Position numbers and translations under genes: made by a program
Source of the DNA: Actinomycetes bacterium
GTDB taxonomy: Bacteria; Auribacterota; JAJCYG01
Direction: 5' to 3'
Assembly: GCA_029263055.1 (NCBI GenBank)
Contig: JAJCYG010000100.1
Coordinates: 1 to 53,259 of the forward strand
DNA length: 53,259 bases
Notes under the pieces: generated by a model
Told to the model about the DNA's origin: nothing
Seen by the model: only the letters and a program-made list of their open reading frames with translations
The model's database searches: none
Shown: positions 18,366 to 27,533 of the stretch, piece after piece
Layout: each line of letters starts with the position of its first letter
Numbering within the stretch: the stretch's first letter is position 1

Positions 18366-18878
18366 ATTTCTACCAAGACACGGATTAACAAGCAGATTCG
18401 AGCAAAACAAGTTCGTACGATTGACCATGAAGGAAACCAAGTAGGTGTTTTGGAAACTGACGATGCACGCAGTTTGGCAGAAAAATCAGGTTTAGACTTA
18501 GTTGAAGTCGCTCCAGAAGCGCAGCCTCCTGTTTGTCGGATAATGGATTTCGGTAAATTCCGTTATGAAAAGAGCAAAAAGGATAAAGAAGCTAAGAAAA
18601 AACAACATATTATTAAAATTAAAGAAGTCAAAGTAAGACCCAATATTGAAGAGCATGATTATTCAGTAAAACTAAGAAAGATGATCGGCTTTTTAGATAA
18701 AGGATACAAAGTAAAAGTATCCATGCTTTTTCGTGGACGAGAAATCACACACGTTGAAATTGGTAAAAAAGTTTTAGATAGAGTTAAAGTTGATATAGCT
18801 AAATATGGGAATATTGAAGTTCCTGGTAAATTTATGGGTCGAATGCTCATCATGATCATTGGACCTGAAAAGAACTAA
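18366..18878 (+). CDS. infC: translation initiation factor IF-3 with AUU start codon
   Basis: The conserved IF-3 N-terminus (TRINKQIRAKQVRTID) lies upstream of the first in-frame ATG (18450). The only sensible start is ATT at 18366, 8 nt after AAGGAG (18352-18357). No ATG, GTG or TTG is available in frame there. The product is 170 aa with both IF-3 domains. E. coli infC also uses AUU, and IF-3 rejects that codon, giving negative autoregulation. The same logic is expected here. It lies 23 nt after thrS and 15 nt before rpmI. Confidence 0.95.
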   Translation: MSTKTRINKQIRAKQVRTIDHEGNQVGVLETDDARSLAEKSGLDLVEVAPEAQPPVCRIMDFGKFRYEKSKKDKEAKKKQHIIKIKEVKVRPNIEEHDYSVKLRKMIGFLDKGYKVKVSMLFRGREITHVEIGKKVLDRVKVDIAKYGNIEVPGKFMGRMLIMIIGPEKN

Positions 18879-18893
18879 GAAGAGGATACTGTT

Positions 18894-19091
18894 ATGCCGA
18901 AAATGAAAACAAAAAAATCAGCCGCAAAAAGATTTAAACTAACAGGCACAGGGAAAATTAAACTGGCAAAAAGCCACAGACGTCACTTATTGAGTCATAA
19001 AAGCAGCAAACGCAAAAGAGCATTGCGAGCAGGTGGTTTGGTTGATGCCACATTAGTAGACAACATCAAAGCACTGATGCCATACGCATAA
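18894..19091 (+). CDS. rpmI: 50S ribosomal protein bL35
   Basis: 65 aa, very basic: [20 protein letters not shown] is the canonical L35 start, followed by a '[15 protein letters not shown]'-type segment. Length is normal. It lies between infC and rplT as in most bacteria. In E. coli this region is repressed by L20; I did not identify an L20-binding structure by eye. Confidence 0.98.
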   Translation: MPKMKTKKSAAKRFKLTGTGKIKLAKSHRRHLLSHKSSKRKRALRAGGLVDATLVDNIKALMPYA

Positions 19092-19119
19092 ATTTTTATT
19101 GAATTAGGAGGAAGTAAAC

Positions 19120-19476
19120 ATGTCTAGAGTTAAAGGTGGTCCAGCAACTCGACACCGTCGAGCAAAGGTTTTAGATCGCGCTAAAGGTTTTCGTGGAGCA
19201 CGGAGTCGTTCTTTTCGTATTGCCAAAGCAGCTGTCATCAAAGCATTGTCACATGCTTACAGTGATCGAAAAGTTAAAAAACGTTATTTTCGTGGTCTTT
19301 GGCAAATGCGTATTAGCGCAGCTGTTAAAGAACAAGGTTTGTCCTACAGCCGTTTTATCGGTGCATTGAAAAAAGCAAATATAGAGTTAGATCGTAAAAT
19401 CTTAGCTGATTTAGCTATTCACGATCCAATTGCGTTTCAAGATATTATTAAAGTGGCACAACAAGCCATTAAATAA
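19120..19476 (+). CDS. rplT: 50S ribosomal protein bL20
   Basis: 118 aa with the L20 signature 'GGPATRHRRAKVLDRAKGFRG' (residues 6-26, split by Arg/Lys-rich helix) and 'YSRFIGALKKANIELDRK'. A very strong AGGAGGAAG precedes ATG 19120. L20 is an assembly protein for the large subunit and the usual autoregulator of infC-rpmI-rplT. It is followed by pheS after 2 nt. Confidence 0.98.
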   Translation: MSRVKGGPATRHRRAKVLDRAKGFRGARSRSFRIAKAAVIKALSHAYSDRKVKKRYFRGLWQMRISAAVKEQGLSYSRFIGALKKANIELDRKILADLAIHDPIAFQDIIKVAQQAIK

Positions 19477-19478
19477 AA

Positions 19479-20495
19479 ATGAACCCCTCTATAGAAACGC
19501 TTCGGGAAGAGGCCTCTAAAAAAATTGCAGCTGCTTCTGCTCTAGAAGAGTTGGAGCAGCTTCGCATTGATTACTTAGGGAAAAAAGGTTCTGTTCCAGC
19601 CTTAATGCAATCTCTAAAAGACCTTCCAAATGAAGAAAAACCCCTTTTCGGCAAATCGGTTAATGAATTAAAAGGGGAGATCAGCTCACTCCTTTCAGAT
19701 AAAAAAGATGAGCTTTCCGCTTCTGTTCTGAATGAAAAACTCCAAGATGAAAAGTTAGACATTACTTTGCCAGGTAGTCGGTATCTATTGGGCAAGAAAC
19801 ACCCCATTAATAAAGTAATGGATGAGGCAATTGAAATCTTTAAAGGTTTAGGCTTCAGCCTAGAAGAAGGGCCTGAAATCGAATCTGAGTATTACAATTT
19901 TGAAGCTCTAAACATTCCTGATAATCACCCAGCTCGAGATATGCAAGACACGCTTTATTTGCCAACAGGCTCTCTTTTGCGCACCCACACATCGCCTGTT
20001 CAGATTCGTGTGATGGAAAAACAAAAACCTCCCTTTAGTTTTATCGCAGCAGGTAAAGTTTATCGACACGATGCAGATGTAACTCATTCACCCATGTTTC
20101 ATCAAATTGAAGGTTTTTTAGTCGATCAAAAAACAACCTTTGCTGATCTCAAAGGAATTCTAGAAACATTTTTAAATCAACTCTTCCATAAGAAAATATC
20201 AACCCGTTTTCGTCCTAGTTTTTTTCCTTTTACAGAGCCAAGTGCAGAGGTTGATATCAGTTGTGTGATGTGTGACGCTAAAGGATGCCGAGTCTGTCAA
20301 AACACAGGCTGGTTAGAAATTTTAGGTTGTGGCATGGTCCACCCAGAAGTACTTAAATCAGTTAACTTAGACAGTGAAGAGTGGCAAGGATTTGCCTTTG
20401 GCGTGGGGATTGAACGAATCACCATGCTTAAATATGGCATTGCTGATATCCGTCTCTTTTTTGAAAACGATGCTCGTTTTTTAAATCAATTTTAG
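19479..20495 (+). CDS. pheS: phenylalanyl-tRNA synthetase alpha subunit
   Basis: 338 aa. N-terminal coiled-coil (about 1-90) for tRNA binding, then the class II core with motif 2 'GKVYRHDADVTHSPMFHQIEG', 'LLRTHTSPVQIR' and motif 3 'FAFGVGIERITMLKYG'. A Cys cluster (CVMC...CRVC) before the last beta strands is usual for the bacterial subunit. The start is only 2 nt after the rplT stop and lacks its own Shine-Dalgarno, so translation should be coupled. Confidence 0.98.
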   Translation: MNPSIETLREEASKKIAAASALEELEQLRIDYLGKKGSVPALMQSLKDLPNEEKPLFGKSVNELKGEISSLLSDKKDELSASVLNEKLQDEKLDITLPGSRYLLGKKHPINKVMDEAIEIFKGLGFSLEEGPEIESEYYNFEALNIPDNHPARDMQDTLYLPTGSLLRTHTSPVQIRVMEKQKPPFSFIAAGKVYRHDADVTHSPMFHQIEGFLVDQKTTFADLKGILETFLNQLFHKKISTRFRPSFFPFTEPSAEVDISCVMCDAKGCRVCQNTGWLEILGCGMVHPEVLKSVNLDSEEWQGFAFGVGIERITMLKYGIADIRLFFENDARFLNQF

Positions 20496-20507
20496 GAATT
20501 AAATCTC

Positions 20508-22913
20508 GTGAAAATTAGTTTAGATTGGTTAAAAGAATTTGTGGATATTCCTTGGTCTGCTGAAGAAGTGGCAGAGCGGCTCACCATGCTTGGACTTGAA
20601 ACCGAATCCATTGAAAAAATCCAATGCACAACTGATAAAGTGGTTGTGGGACAAATTTTAAAGATCGAAAAACACCCTCAAGCAGATAAGCTCACTGTTT
20701 GCACGGTCAATGTGAAGTCAGAAGAGCTGCAAATTGTGTGTGGCGCCAAAAACATGAAAGAAGGGGACTTAGTCCCTGTTGCCATGATCGGAGCCCAACT
20801 TCCCAATGGACTCAAAATCAAAAAAGGAAAGCTTCGTGGAATTGAGTCCTTTGGCATGATGTGCTCCACTTCAGAGTTGCTGATTTCTGAAGAGAGCGAT
20901 GGATTATGGCTCTTACCTGATACCTTTAAGGTTGGGGATTGCGTCAATAATTCCTTTCCTATTGAAGACACACTGTTTGAAATCGGCATCACTCCAAATA
21001 GAGGTGATTGCCTCAGTCATTTAGGAATAGCTCGTGAAATCGCGGCTTATTTAGAAAAACCTCTTAAATTGCCTTCGACTGATTTTAAAGAAGAAAAAGA
21101 GAGTGTGGATAAAAAGATAAAGGTCAAAGTAGAAGACACGGATTGTTTGCGTTACACCGCGCGTGTCCTTGAAGGTGTGCGACTTGAAGTTTCTCCAGTT
21201 AAAATACAACTTCGGTTAAACCGTTGTGGCATTCGCCCAATCAATAATGTGGTTGATATCACAAACTATGTTCTTTTAGAACTAGGGCAGCCCTTACACG
21301 CTTTTGATCTCACTAAAATTAAGAGCAATCAAATCAATATTCGTTCAGCTAGAGCCAAAGAAAAACTACAAACTTTAGATGATAAAGAACTGACTCTTGA
21401 TAAAGAATCAATGGTGATTGCTGATGCTGATAAGCCTATTGCTTTAGCAGGCGTTATGGGTGGAAAAGAATCAGAAGTAAATGAAAAGACAACCTCTCTT
21501 TTATTAGAAAGTGCTTACTTTGATCCTTCTAGAGTGCGTAAAATGAGTCGTTCCAAAGCACTTATTTCTGAATCCTCTTATCGTTTTGAACGAGGCGTTG
21601 ATATAGAAAATGTGGCATTTGCTTCCAAACGAGCCGCTAAACTACTTCAAGATGTGGCTCAAGCAAAAATCTTAAAAGGGGTTGTTGACGTGCAACCTAA
21701 GAAATGGACTAAAAAGAAAATAAAATTACGTTTTTCTCGCATCCCTAAAATATTAGGCTGTGACATTCCTGAGAAAAAAATATTAAGCATCTTGAATGGG
21801 TTGGGGATTGAAACCAAAACAAAAAACAAAGATGGGGTTGAAGTTGAAGCACCCACTCATCGCCATGATCTGAGCCTTGAAATTGATCTGATTGAAGAAT
21901 TAGTTCGTTTTTATGGAACCGATAATGTGCCGACAACCCATCCTGAAGCTGAAGTCAGGCCCATTCAAGCCAAGCCAGAACAACAGACTGTGGCACGTCT
22001 CAATCAGGCTGCTTTAGGCATGGGCTTCAACCAAGTCTTAAATTATAGCTTTATGGCCAAAAAAGACTTAATTCCTCATTTTATACCGGCATCTCAATTT
22101 GATCAAAATAGCCTGGCTCTTGAAAACCCCATCACAGAAGAACTCAAATATATGCGGCCTCGGCTTCTTCCAAGCTTGCTTCGAACCGCTCAATATAACT
22201 TAGCGCGTGATAATAAAGAGATTGCCATTTTTGAATCTGGCTCAACCTATCATCCAAACTCAAAAGGGAATGGACAAACAACTGAGCGACCTTCATTTAC
22301 ACTGCTTATGTCGTCAAAAGAACCTAAAGTTAATTGGAAAGAAAATAGTTTAAGTGCTGATTTTTACGATATTAAAGGAATATCTCTATCTTTATTAAAT
22401 GCTTTAAATATATTTGATCTAAATATGATTCCTTTAAAAGATTCTGTGTACCATCCAGGGCAAGCAGGGGCTTGGGTCTCCGACAAAAAAGAGATCGCCT
22501 ATGTGGGTCAAATCCACCCATTAGTGCTAAAACACTTTTCAATAGAACCCCCTTTATTTGCCGTTGAAATCTTTTTAGATCTGATACCGTATAAAAGGGA
22601 GCGCCTCAACAAGCTAAGGCCTATCCCTAAGTTCCCAAAAGTGAGCCGAGACATTGCCTTAGTGCTTCCAAATGCCACTTCAGAACAAGATGTAAGGGAT
22701 GTGTTTAACCAGTTGAAGTCAAATCTCTTAGAAAATGTTTCGCTCTTTGATGTCTATCAAGGGGCTCAAGTTCCAGAGGGGATGAAGAGTCTGGCATACT
22801 CATTGCATTACCGTAGCCAAGATGATACCCTGACTGACGAATTAGTTGAAAAAGAACACCAGAAGATTTGCCAAGTTTTGAAAGATAAGTTAGGTTGTGA
22901 ATTTAGGGCTTAG
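20508..22913 (+). CDS. pheT: phenylalanyl-tRNA synthetase beta subunit
   Basis: GTG start at 20508; 801 aa, full length. An N-terminal OB-fold tRNA-binding domain (about 40-150, 'VGQILKIEKHPQADKLTVC') is followed by the B3/B4 editing region ('RPINNVVDITNYVLLE', 'GQPLHAFD'), the B5 domain and a catalytic-like domain. The C-terminal FDX-ACB anticodon domain starts near 'PKFPKVSRDIALVLP'. It forms the (alpha-beta)2 enzyme with PheS, 12 nt upstream. zapA follows after 18 nt, so the operon may continue. Confidence 0.98.
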   Translation: MKISLDWLKEFVDIPWSAEEVAERLTMLGLETESIEKIQCTTDKVVVGQILKIEKHPQADKLTVCTVNVKSEELQIVCGAKNMKEGDLVPVAMIGAQLPNGLKIKKGKLRGIESFGMMCSTSELLISEESDGLWLLPDTFKVGDCVNNSFPIEDTLFEIGITPNRGDCLSHLGIAREIAAYLEKPLKLPSTDFKEEKESVDKKIKVKVEDTDCLRYTARVLEGVRLEVSPVKIQLRLNRCGIRPINNVVDITNYVLLELGQPLHAFDLTKIKSNQINIRSARAKEKLQTLDDKELTLDKESMVIADADKPIALAGVMGGKESEVNEKTTSLLLESAYFDPSRVRKMSRSKALISESSYRFERGVDIENVAFASKRAAKLLQDVAQAKILKGVVDVQPKKWTKKKIKLRFSRIPKILGCDIPEKKILSILNGLGIETKTKNKDGVEVEAPTHRHDLSLEIDLIEELVRFYGTDNVPTTHPEAEVRPIQAKPEQQTVARLNQAALGMGFNQVLNYSFMAKKDLIPHFIPASQFDQNSLALENPITEELKYMRPRLLPSLLRTAQYNLARDNKEIAIFESGSTYHPNSKGNGQTTERPSFTLLMSSKEPKVNWKENSLSADFYDIKGISLSLLNALNIFDLNMIPLKDSVYHPGQAGAWVSDKKEIAYVGQIHPLVLKHFSIEPPLFAVEIFLDLIPYKRERLNKLRPIPKFPKVSRDIALVLPNATSEQDVRDVFNQLKSNLLENVSLFDVYQGAQVPEGMKSLAYSLHYRSQDDTLTDELVEKEHQKICQVLKDKLGCEFRA

Positions 22914-22931
22914 TACCTATAAGGAAATTAA

Positions 22932-23234
22932 ATGAGCAAGCAGGTTTTTAGGGTTAAAATATTTGGGAAAGAGTATCCACTTTCTGGAGATTTAGATCCG
23001 GAATTAGTGGATGAAGTGGTTGAATTGGTGAATACCAAAATGCAAGACACTGCCAAAGAAATGCCACTTGGTTCGTTTCAAAAAGTCGCTGTATTGAGTT
23101 GTTTGAATCTTGCACTAGAACTAACATTACTGAAAAAAGAGTCATCACAAGCAGATCCTGAAGTAGAAACCAAGATTCAAGGCTTAATTGAAATCATCGA
23201 ACAGCTACAATCCCAAATTCCTGTTCAATCCTAA
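22932..23234 (+). CDS. zapA: cell division protein ZapA
   Basis: 100 aa. N-terminal 'FRVKIFGKEYPLSGDLDPELVDEVVELVN' style globular head, then a helix predicted to form the coiled-coil dimer/tetramer stalk (about 50-98). ZapA crosslinks FtsZ filaments at midcell. AAGGA lies 8 nt before the ATG. In proteobacteria zapA is often next to the 5-formyltetrahydrofolate cyclo-ligase gene, with 6S RNA between. Here rarA lies between, and the 38-nt gap is too short for 6S RNA. Confidence 0.9.
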   Translation: MSKQVFRVKIFGKEYPLSGDLDPELVDEVVELVNTKMQDTAKEMPLGSFQKVAVLSCLNLALELTLLKKESSQADPEVETKIQGLIEIIEQLQSQIPVQS

Positions 23235-23272
23235 ATCCCTTTTTAAACATATTTAAACAAAAGTAGACCGTT

Positions 23273-24613
23273 ATGGAACTATTTACAGCTTCTCAACGCA
23301 CAGATGAGATCTCTTTTGGGATCCCTTTAGCTGCTAAAATGAGACCCACATCTTTAGATGAGATTGTGGGTCAGCATCATTTATTAGCAGAAGGGAAGCT
23401 ATTGCGTCGGCAAATTCAGGTCGACAGAATCCATTCTTTAGTCTTTTATGGCCCTCCAGGGGTAGGAAAGACCTCTTTAGGGCAAGTGATTGCCAAATCA
23501 ACCTCAAAAGCATTCACGCTACTCAATGCCGTCACTTCTTCTGTAGCCGATATCAAAAGAGCTGCTGAAGAGGCCCGAACCCGAAAACAGATTAATCAAA
23601 AAGAATCGATTCTCTTTGTGGATGAAATCCATCGATTCAACAAAGCCCAGCAAGATGTGTTATTGCCGCATATTGAAAATGGAACCATTCTCTTTATGGG
23701 TGCGACCACACAAAATCCTTTTTTCTATATTAATTCGACTCTGTTATCACGTTCTCAATTATTTGAGCTCAAACCATTAGATGAAGATGATATTAAAGAG
23801 TTGATTCAACGCGCTCTATCCAACACTAAAAATGGTTTTGGAGAGATTCAGACAAAAATAGATCCTGAAGCTTTAGATCACTTTGCTCATATTGCCAATG
23901 GAGATGGACGCAAATCACTGAATGCATTAGAGATTGCCGTTAAAACCACTGAGCCAAATAAAGAGGGATGTATTCATATCACATTAGAAGTGGCTGAAGA
24001 GTCGATCCAAAAAAAGCAAGTCCGTTACGATAAAGGGCAAGATGAGCACTATAATACGGCTTCAGCATTTATCAAAAGTATCCGAGGTTCAGATCCAGAT
24101 GCTGCGCTTTACTGGATGGCTAAAATGCTTCATGCAGGGGAAGACCCGCGCTTTATTGTGAGACGTTTGATTGTAGCTGCAAGTGAAGATATTGGAAATG
24201 CAGATCCACGTGCCTTGATGCTGGCGACAGCTGCCTTACAAGCCATTGAATTTTTAGGAATGCCAGAAGCCCGCATTCCATTGTCTCAGGCAGTATTGTA
24301 TGCTGCATGCGCACCTAAAAGTAATGCCTCTATTTTGGCTGTTGATTCTGCTTTAGCTGATATTGAAAAAAATGGAACCCTGCCTGTTCCAGATCATCTT
24401 AAAGACGCTCATTATTCAGGAGCTAAAAAAATGGGGCATGGAAAAGAATATCAATACCCCCATAATCACGAAGGGCATTTTGTGGCACAAGACTATTTAA
24501 GTGAAGTACGTCATTTTTTTAATCCTTCAGATCAAGGATTTGAACAAGTTATGCAACAGCGATTGGACATATGGAAGTCAAAGAAGAAAAACAAAAACTC
24601 CGTAAAGAGTTAA
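23273..24613 (+). CDS. rarA: replication-associated recombination protein A (MgsA/RarA AAA+ ATPase)
   Basis: 446 aa. Starts with the typical '[20 protein letters not shown]'. Walker [12 protein letters not shown], Walker [12 protein letters not shown], sensor 1 'GATTQNP', and the C-terminal tetramerisation domain ('[23 protein letters not shown]', '[14 protein letters not shown]'). RarA acts at stalled replication forks in the cytoplasm. Its last 43 nt overlap the start of the folate-ligase gene in another frame. Confidence 0.95.
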   Translation: MELFTASQRTDEISFGIPLAAKMRPTSLDEIVGQHHLLAEGKLLRRQIQVDRIHSLVFYGPPGVGKTSLGQVIAKSTSKAFTLLNAVTSSVADIKRAAEEARTRKQINQKESILFVDEIHRFNKAQQDVLLPHIENGTILFMGATTQNPFFYINSTLLSRSQLFELKPLDEDDIKELIQRALSNTKNGFGEIQTKIDPEALDHFAHIANGDGRKSLNALEIAVKTTEPNKEGCIHITLEVAEESIQKKQVRYDKGQDEHYNTASAFIKSIRGSDPDAALYWMAKMLHAGEDPRFIVRRLIVAASEDIGNADPRALMLATAALQAIEFLGMPEARIPLSQAVLYAACAPKSNASILAVDSALADIEKNGTLPVPDHLKDAHYSGAKKMGHGKEYQYPHNHEGHFVAQDYLSEVRHFFNPSDQGFEQVMQQRLDIWKSKKKNKNSVKS

Positions 24614-25161
24614 AGAAAGTATTAAGCCAGTTAAGTGAGGATTCACGAATCGATCTCAGTGCTCAAATCACAGGTCGAGTTCAAAAAATGGATGCTTATT
24701 TAAAGGGGCGTTGTCTGTTTATTTATGTTTCAAAATCAGATGAGGTGCAAACACTCAGATTGATTCAAGAAGCTTTAAGCCAAGGAAAAGAGGTTTTTGT
24801 CCCTAAGGTGAGTCAGACAACAGGGCTGATTACTGTTTGTCAGATTAAGGACTGGGAAAAAGATTTGGAACCTGGTTTTTATGGTATTTTAGAGCCTAAA
24901 AATCAGTGCCCGGTACTAGAGGATTTAAGCCAGATTGATCTTTTTTTAATTCCAGGATTGGGATTTGATAAACAAGGAAATCGTCTTGGCCGTGGAAAAG
25001 GAATGTTTGATCAGTTTTTGTCGGTTGTAAAAAATAAAGATACGATTATCGCTTTAGCATTTGATTGTCAGGTAGTCAGTCAAATTCCAAGCGAAGCACA
25101 CGATTTTCAAATGCCCTGCGTTGTCACAGAAAAGCAGGTACTAGAAATTAAAGGGAGTTAA
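24571..25161 (+). CDS. 5-formyltetrahydrofolate cyclo-ligase
   Basis: 196 aa. Starts with the usual Lys/Arg-rich helix ([18 protein letters not shown]). The C-terminal signature is 'IPGLGFDKQGNRLGRGKGMFD', matching the family pattern PGLAFD..G.RLGRG.G.YD, with K and MF replacing the commoner G and YY. It converts 5-formyl-THF to 5,10-methenyl-THF with ATP. The start lies 43 nt inside rarA; no later methionine would leave the N-terminal helix intact, so the overlap is probably real. Confidence 0.9.
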   Translation: MEVKEEKQKLRKELKKVLSQLSEDSRIDLSAQITGRVQKMDAYLKGRCLFIYVSKSDEVQTLRLIQEALSQGKEVFVPKVSQTTGLITVCQIKDWEKDLEPGFYGILEPKNQCPVLEDLSQIDLFLIPGLGFDKQGNRLGRGKGMFDQFLSVVKNKDTIIALAFDCQVVSQIPSEAHDFQMPCVVTEKQVLEIKGS

Positions 25162-25166
25162 ACATC

Positions 25167-26741
25167 ATGGACTGGATAAATAACAACAGCACGTTGATCT
25201 GGAGTGCCATTGTAGGCTCGATAGGTCTTGTCATTGGAATTCTTTGTCAAAAGTATGTCTTGGAAAAACGTTTTAACAGTAAAGAAAAAAAGATTCACGA
25301 CAAGCTAGATAAAGATAAAAGAAATTTAAAGCACAAACAAAAAGATGTTGAAAACGAAATTCGCAATGATCTCCGTCGAAACAGAGGCAACTGGGATAAA
25401 GAAAAGAAGAAGAGCAAAGCAAATATATTGGCTCAGATTAACCAGCTGCAAACACAAGATAAAGAGCTTTTTCGTAAAAACAAATACTTTGACTCTCAAA
25501 TCAATGAATTGGAAGAAAAACTCAAACAGACAAGTCAATCTATTGAAAAGAATCAGACTGAAAGAGAAGAAAAAAACACGTTTCTTCAATCCAAAGAGGG
25601 AGAAAACAGCAATTCATTTAGCTCAGAAGAAGCTAAAGCTGAATTAGAAAAAAGAATCGAAACCAGTCTTAAAAAAGAGTCTGAAGAGTTAATCGAAAAC
25701 AAGGTTAATCAACTCGATTCTCAGCTTCAAAACCAATATTTAACAGATCTGACTCAGATCATCAAATCTCAGGCCAAAACCTTTGCCACAGAGAACACGG
25801 TTTTTACCCTTTCTTTACCTGATGACAAACTAAAAGGGCAAGTGATCGGAAGAGAAGGGAGAAACATTCGTTCTTTTGAGGCCATTACAGGAACAAGCAT
25901 TATTGTCGATGAAACACCCTCTACAATACTCATCTCTGGGTTTGACCCCATTAAAAAAGAGGTGGCTAAACAGACTGTAGAACAGCTCCTTCAAGAAGGA
26001 AAAATAAACCCACAAAGAATTGAAGATGTTTTTAAAGAAAAGAAATCAAAGGTAAATAGCTCTCTTAGAGAAAAAGGACTTCAAGCAGCTAAAGCATTGC
26101 AGATTCAAAGTCTTCATCCTGAGATTTTGAAGAGAACCGGAAAATTGGCATATCAAACCTATCTTGGAAAAACCAATCTTCTGGATCACCTTCAAGATAT
26201 AGCCAAGTTAGCAGAATCAATTGCTAAAGACTTAAAGGAAGATGCTGAAATACCAAAGCGAGCAGCTTATTTGCATCTTTTAGGAAGAACCTTAGATCAA
26301 AAGCATATTGGCAGTGCTCAACAACTGACTTTGGATTTAGTGAAAAAATGTGGTGAGAGTGAGAGGGTGATCCGTTGTTTGTCACAGCAAGAAGACTGGA
26401 CAAAAGCAACTGATCCCGCAGCGCTTATTTTAGCCTTGTCCATTGAAACAGCCAATGCACGACCAGGGAGTTTGACTGAAACACTTAAAAACTACTTATT
26501 GCGTCAAACAGAGATAGAGGCCCTTCTCACAGAAGAGCCGTCTGTAAGAAAGTGTTATGCTTTCTTAACTCAACATCACACGCGCATTTGGGTTCAGGTA
26601 GATAACAATGCAACTGACATGGACTATGTTAAAATCAGAGAGTTGTGCCACAAAGTAAAAGAGAAAACCACTTTAAAAGGTGCTATTAGTGTTGTTTTTT
26701 CATCTAAAAATCAACATAAGCACTATCGTATGGTGAGTTAA
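25167..26741 (+). CDS. rny: RNase Y homologue with degenerate HD active site
   Basis: 524 aa, the size of B. subtilis RNase Y (520). Order: N-terminal TM helix (about 9-30), long charged coiled-coil (about 35-190), KH domain with intact GREG (G228-G231), HD domain (about 330-430). The KH and coiled-coil fit RNase Y well. In the HD domain the expected metal ligands are mostly changed: H341 kept, H370 kept but followed by L371 instead of Asp, the HHED motif is Q407-Q408-E-D, and the Asp of ADAISAARPG is I426. The reading frame is intact and the gene sits in front of ymdB as in Bacillus. So it is a full-length, probably non-catalytic relative; RNA binding or scaffolding is inference. Confidence 0.85.
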   Translation: MDWINNNSTLIWSAIVGSIGLVIGILCQKYVLEKRFNSKEKKIHDKLDKDKRNLKHKQKDVENEIRNDLRRNRGNWDKEKKKSKANILAQINQLQTQDKELFRKNKYFDSQINELEEKLKQTSQSIEKNQTEREEKNTFLQSKEGENSNSFSSEEAKAELEKRIETSLKKESEELIENKVNQLDSQLQNQYLTDLTQIIKSQAKTFATENTVFTLSLPDDKLKGQVIGREGRNIRSFEAITGTSIIVDETPSTILISGFDPIKKEVAKQTVEQLLQEGKINPQRIEDVFKEKKSKVNSSLREKGLQAAKALQIQSLHPEILKRTGKLAYQTYLGKTNLLDHLQDIAKLAESIAKDLKEDAEIPKRAAYLHLLGRTLDQKHIGSAQQLTLDLVKKCGESERVIRCLSQQEDWTKATDPAALILALSIETANARPGSLTETLKNYLLRQTEIEALLTEEPSVRKCYAFLTQHHTRIWVQVDNNATDMDYVKIRELCHKVKEKTTLKGAISVVFSSKNQHKHYRMVS

Positions 26742-26742
26742 G

Positions 26743-27531
26743 ATGAAAGTATTAGTTGTTGGAGACACAGTCGGTCGGCCAGGGAGAAATGCTGTCAAAG
26801 CACTTTACCCTGAAATTAAAGATGAATATGGGATCGACTTTTTTATTTTAAATGGTGAGAACCTTGCTGGAGGCTCAGGAGTCAACGGGAAGTGTGCTGA
26901 AGAGATGTTTGCCGCAGAGGTCGATGTCATGACCAATGGCGACCATGCTTGGGACCAAAAAGAAGCACGCATGTTATTTAATACAGATGAGCGTATGATT
27001 CGTCCAGCCAATTACCCTGAACCTTGCATGGGAAAAGGGATCACCATTATCACAACACCAATAGGCGTCAAAGTCGCTGTTTTAAATTTGCTTGGCCGAG
27101 TTTTTCTAAAGTCAATTGATTGCCCCTTTAAAAAAGCAGATGAATTACTTAAAACAATTCCCAGCGATTGTAAGATTATTATTGTGGATATGCATGCAGA
27201 GGCCACCTCTGAAAAAGTAGCTATGGGGTGGTATCTAGATGGACGTGTCAGTGCTGTTTTTGGCACCCACACACATGTCCAAACTGCTGATGAACGCATT
27301 CTACCTAATGGAACAGGCTATTTAACCGACGTCGGTATGACTGGCTCTTATGACTCTGTCATAGGAAGAAAAGTGGAGCCTGTACTCCAGCGGTTTCTCA
27401 ATCAACTTCCAGCTCGATTTGAAGTGGCAGATCAAAATGTGAAACTCTATGGCATTATTTATGAAATAGACAACAAAACAGGAAAAACAATTTCTCTAGA
27501 ACGTATAACAAGAGATTGGGTTCAGAACTAA
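26743..27531 (+). CDS. ymdB: YmdB-family metallophosphoesterase
   Basis: 262 aa. Dinuclear metal-site motifs of the TIGR00282/YmdB family are all visible: 'VVGDTVGRPGR' (D8), 'NGENLAGGSG', 'NGDHAWD', 'VDMHAEATSEK' and 'GTHTHVQTADE'. B. subtilis YmdB is a cyclic-nucleotide phosphodiesterase affecting biofilm formation and sporulation timing. It starts 1 nt after the rny stop, so the pair is surely co-expressed; rny-ymdB adjacency is conserved in many phyla. Confidence 0.92.
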   Translation: MKVLVVGDTVGRPGRNAVKALYPEIKDEYGIDFFILNGENLAGGSGVNGKCAEEMFAAEVDVMTNGDHAWDQKEARMLFNTDERMIRPANYPEPCMGKGITIITTPIGVKVAVLNLLGRVFLKSIDCPFKKADELLKTIPSDCKIIIVDMHAEATSEKVAMGWYLDGRVSAVFGTHTHVQTADERILPNGTGYLTDVGMTGSYDSVIGRKVEPVLQRFLNQLPARFEVADQNVKLYGIIYEIDNKTGKTISLERITRDWVQN

Positions 27532-27533
27532 AA

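Noticed and set aside
23235..23272. Possible 6S RNA between zapA and the next gene, as in E. coli
   Set aside because: The gap is only 38 nt, and 6S RNA needs about 180 nt.
27516..27533. TTG start for xseA inside ymdB
   Set aside because: It adds six residues not matching the family start; ATG 27534 is the better choice.
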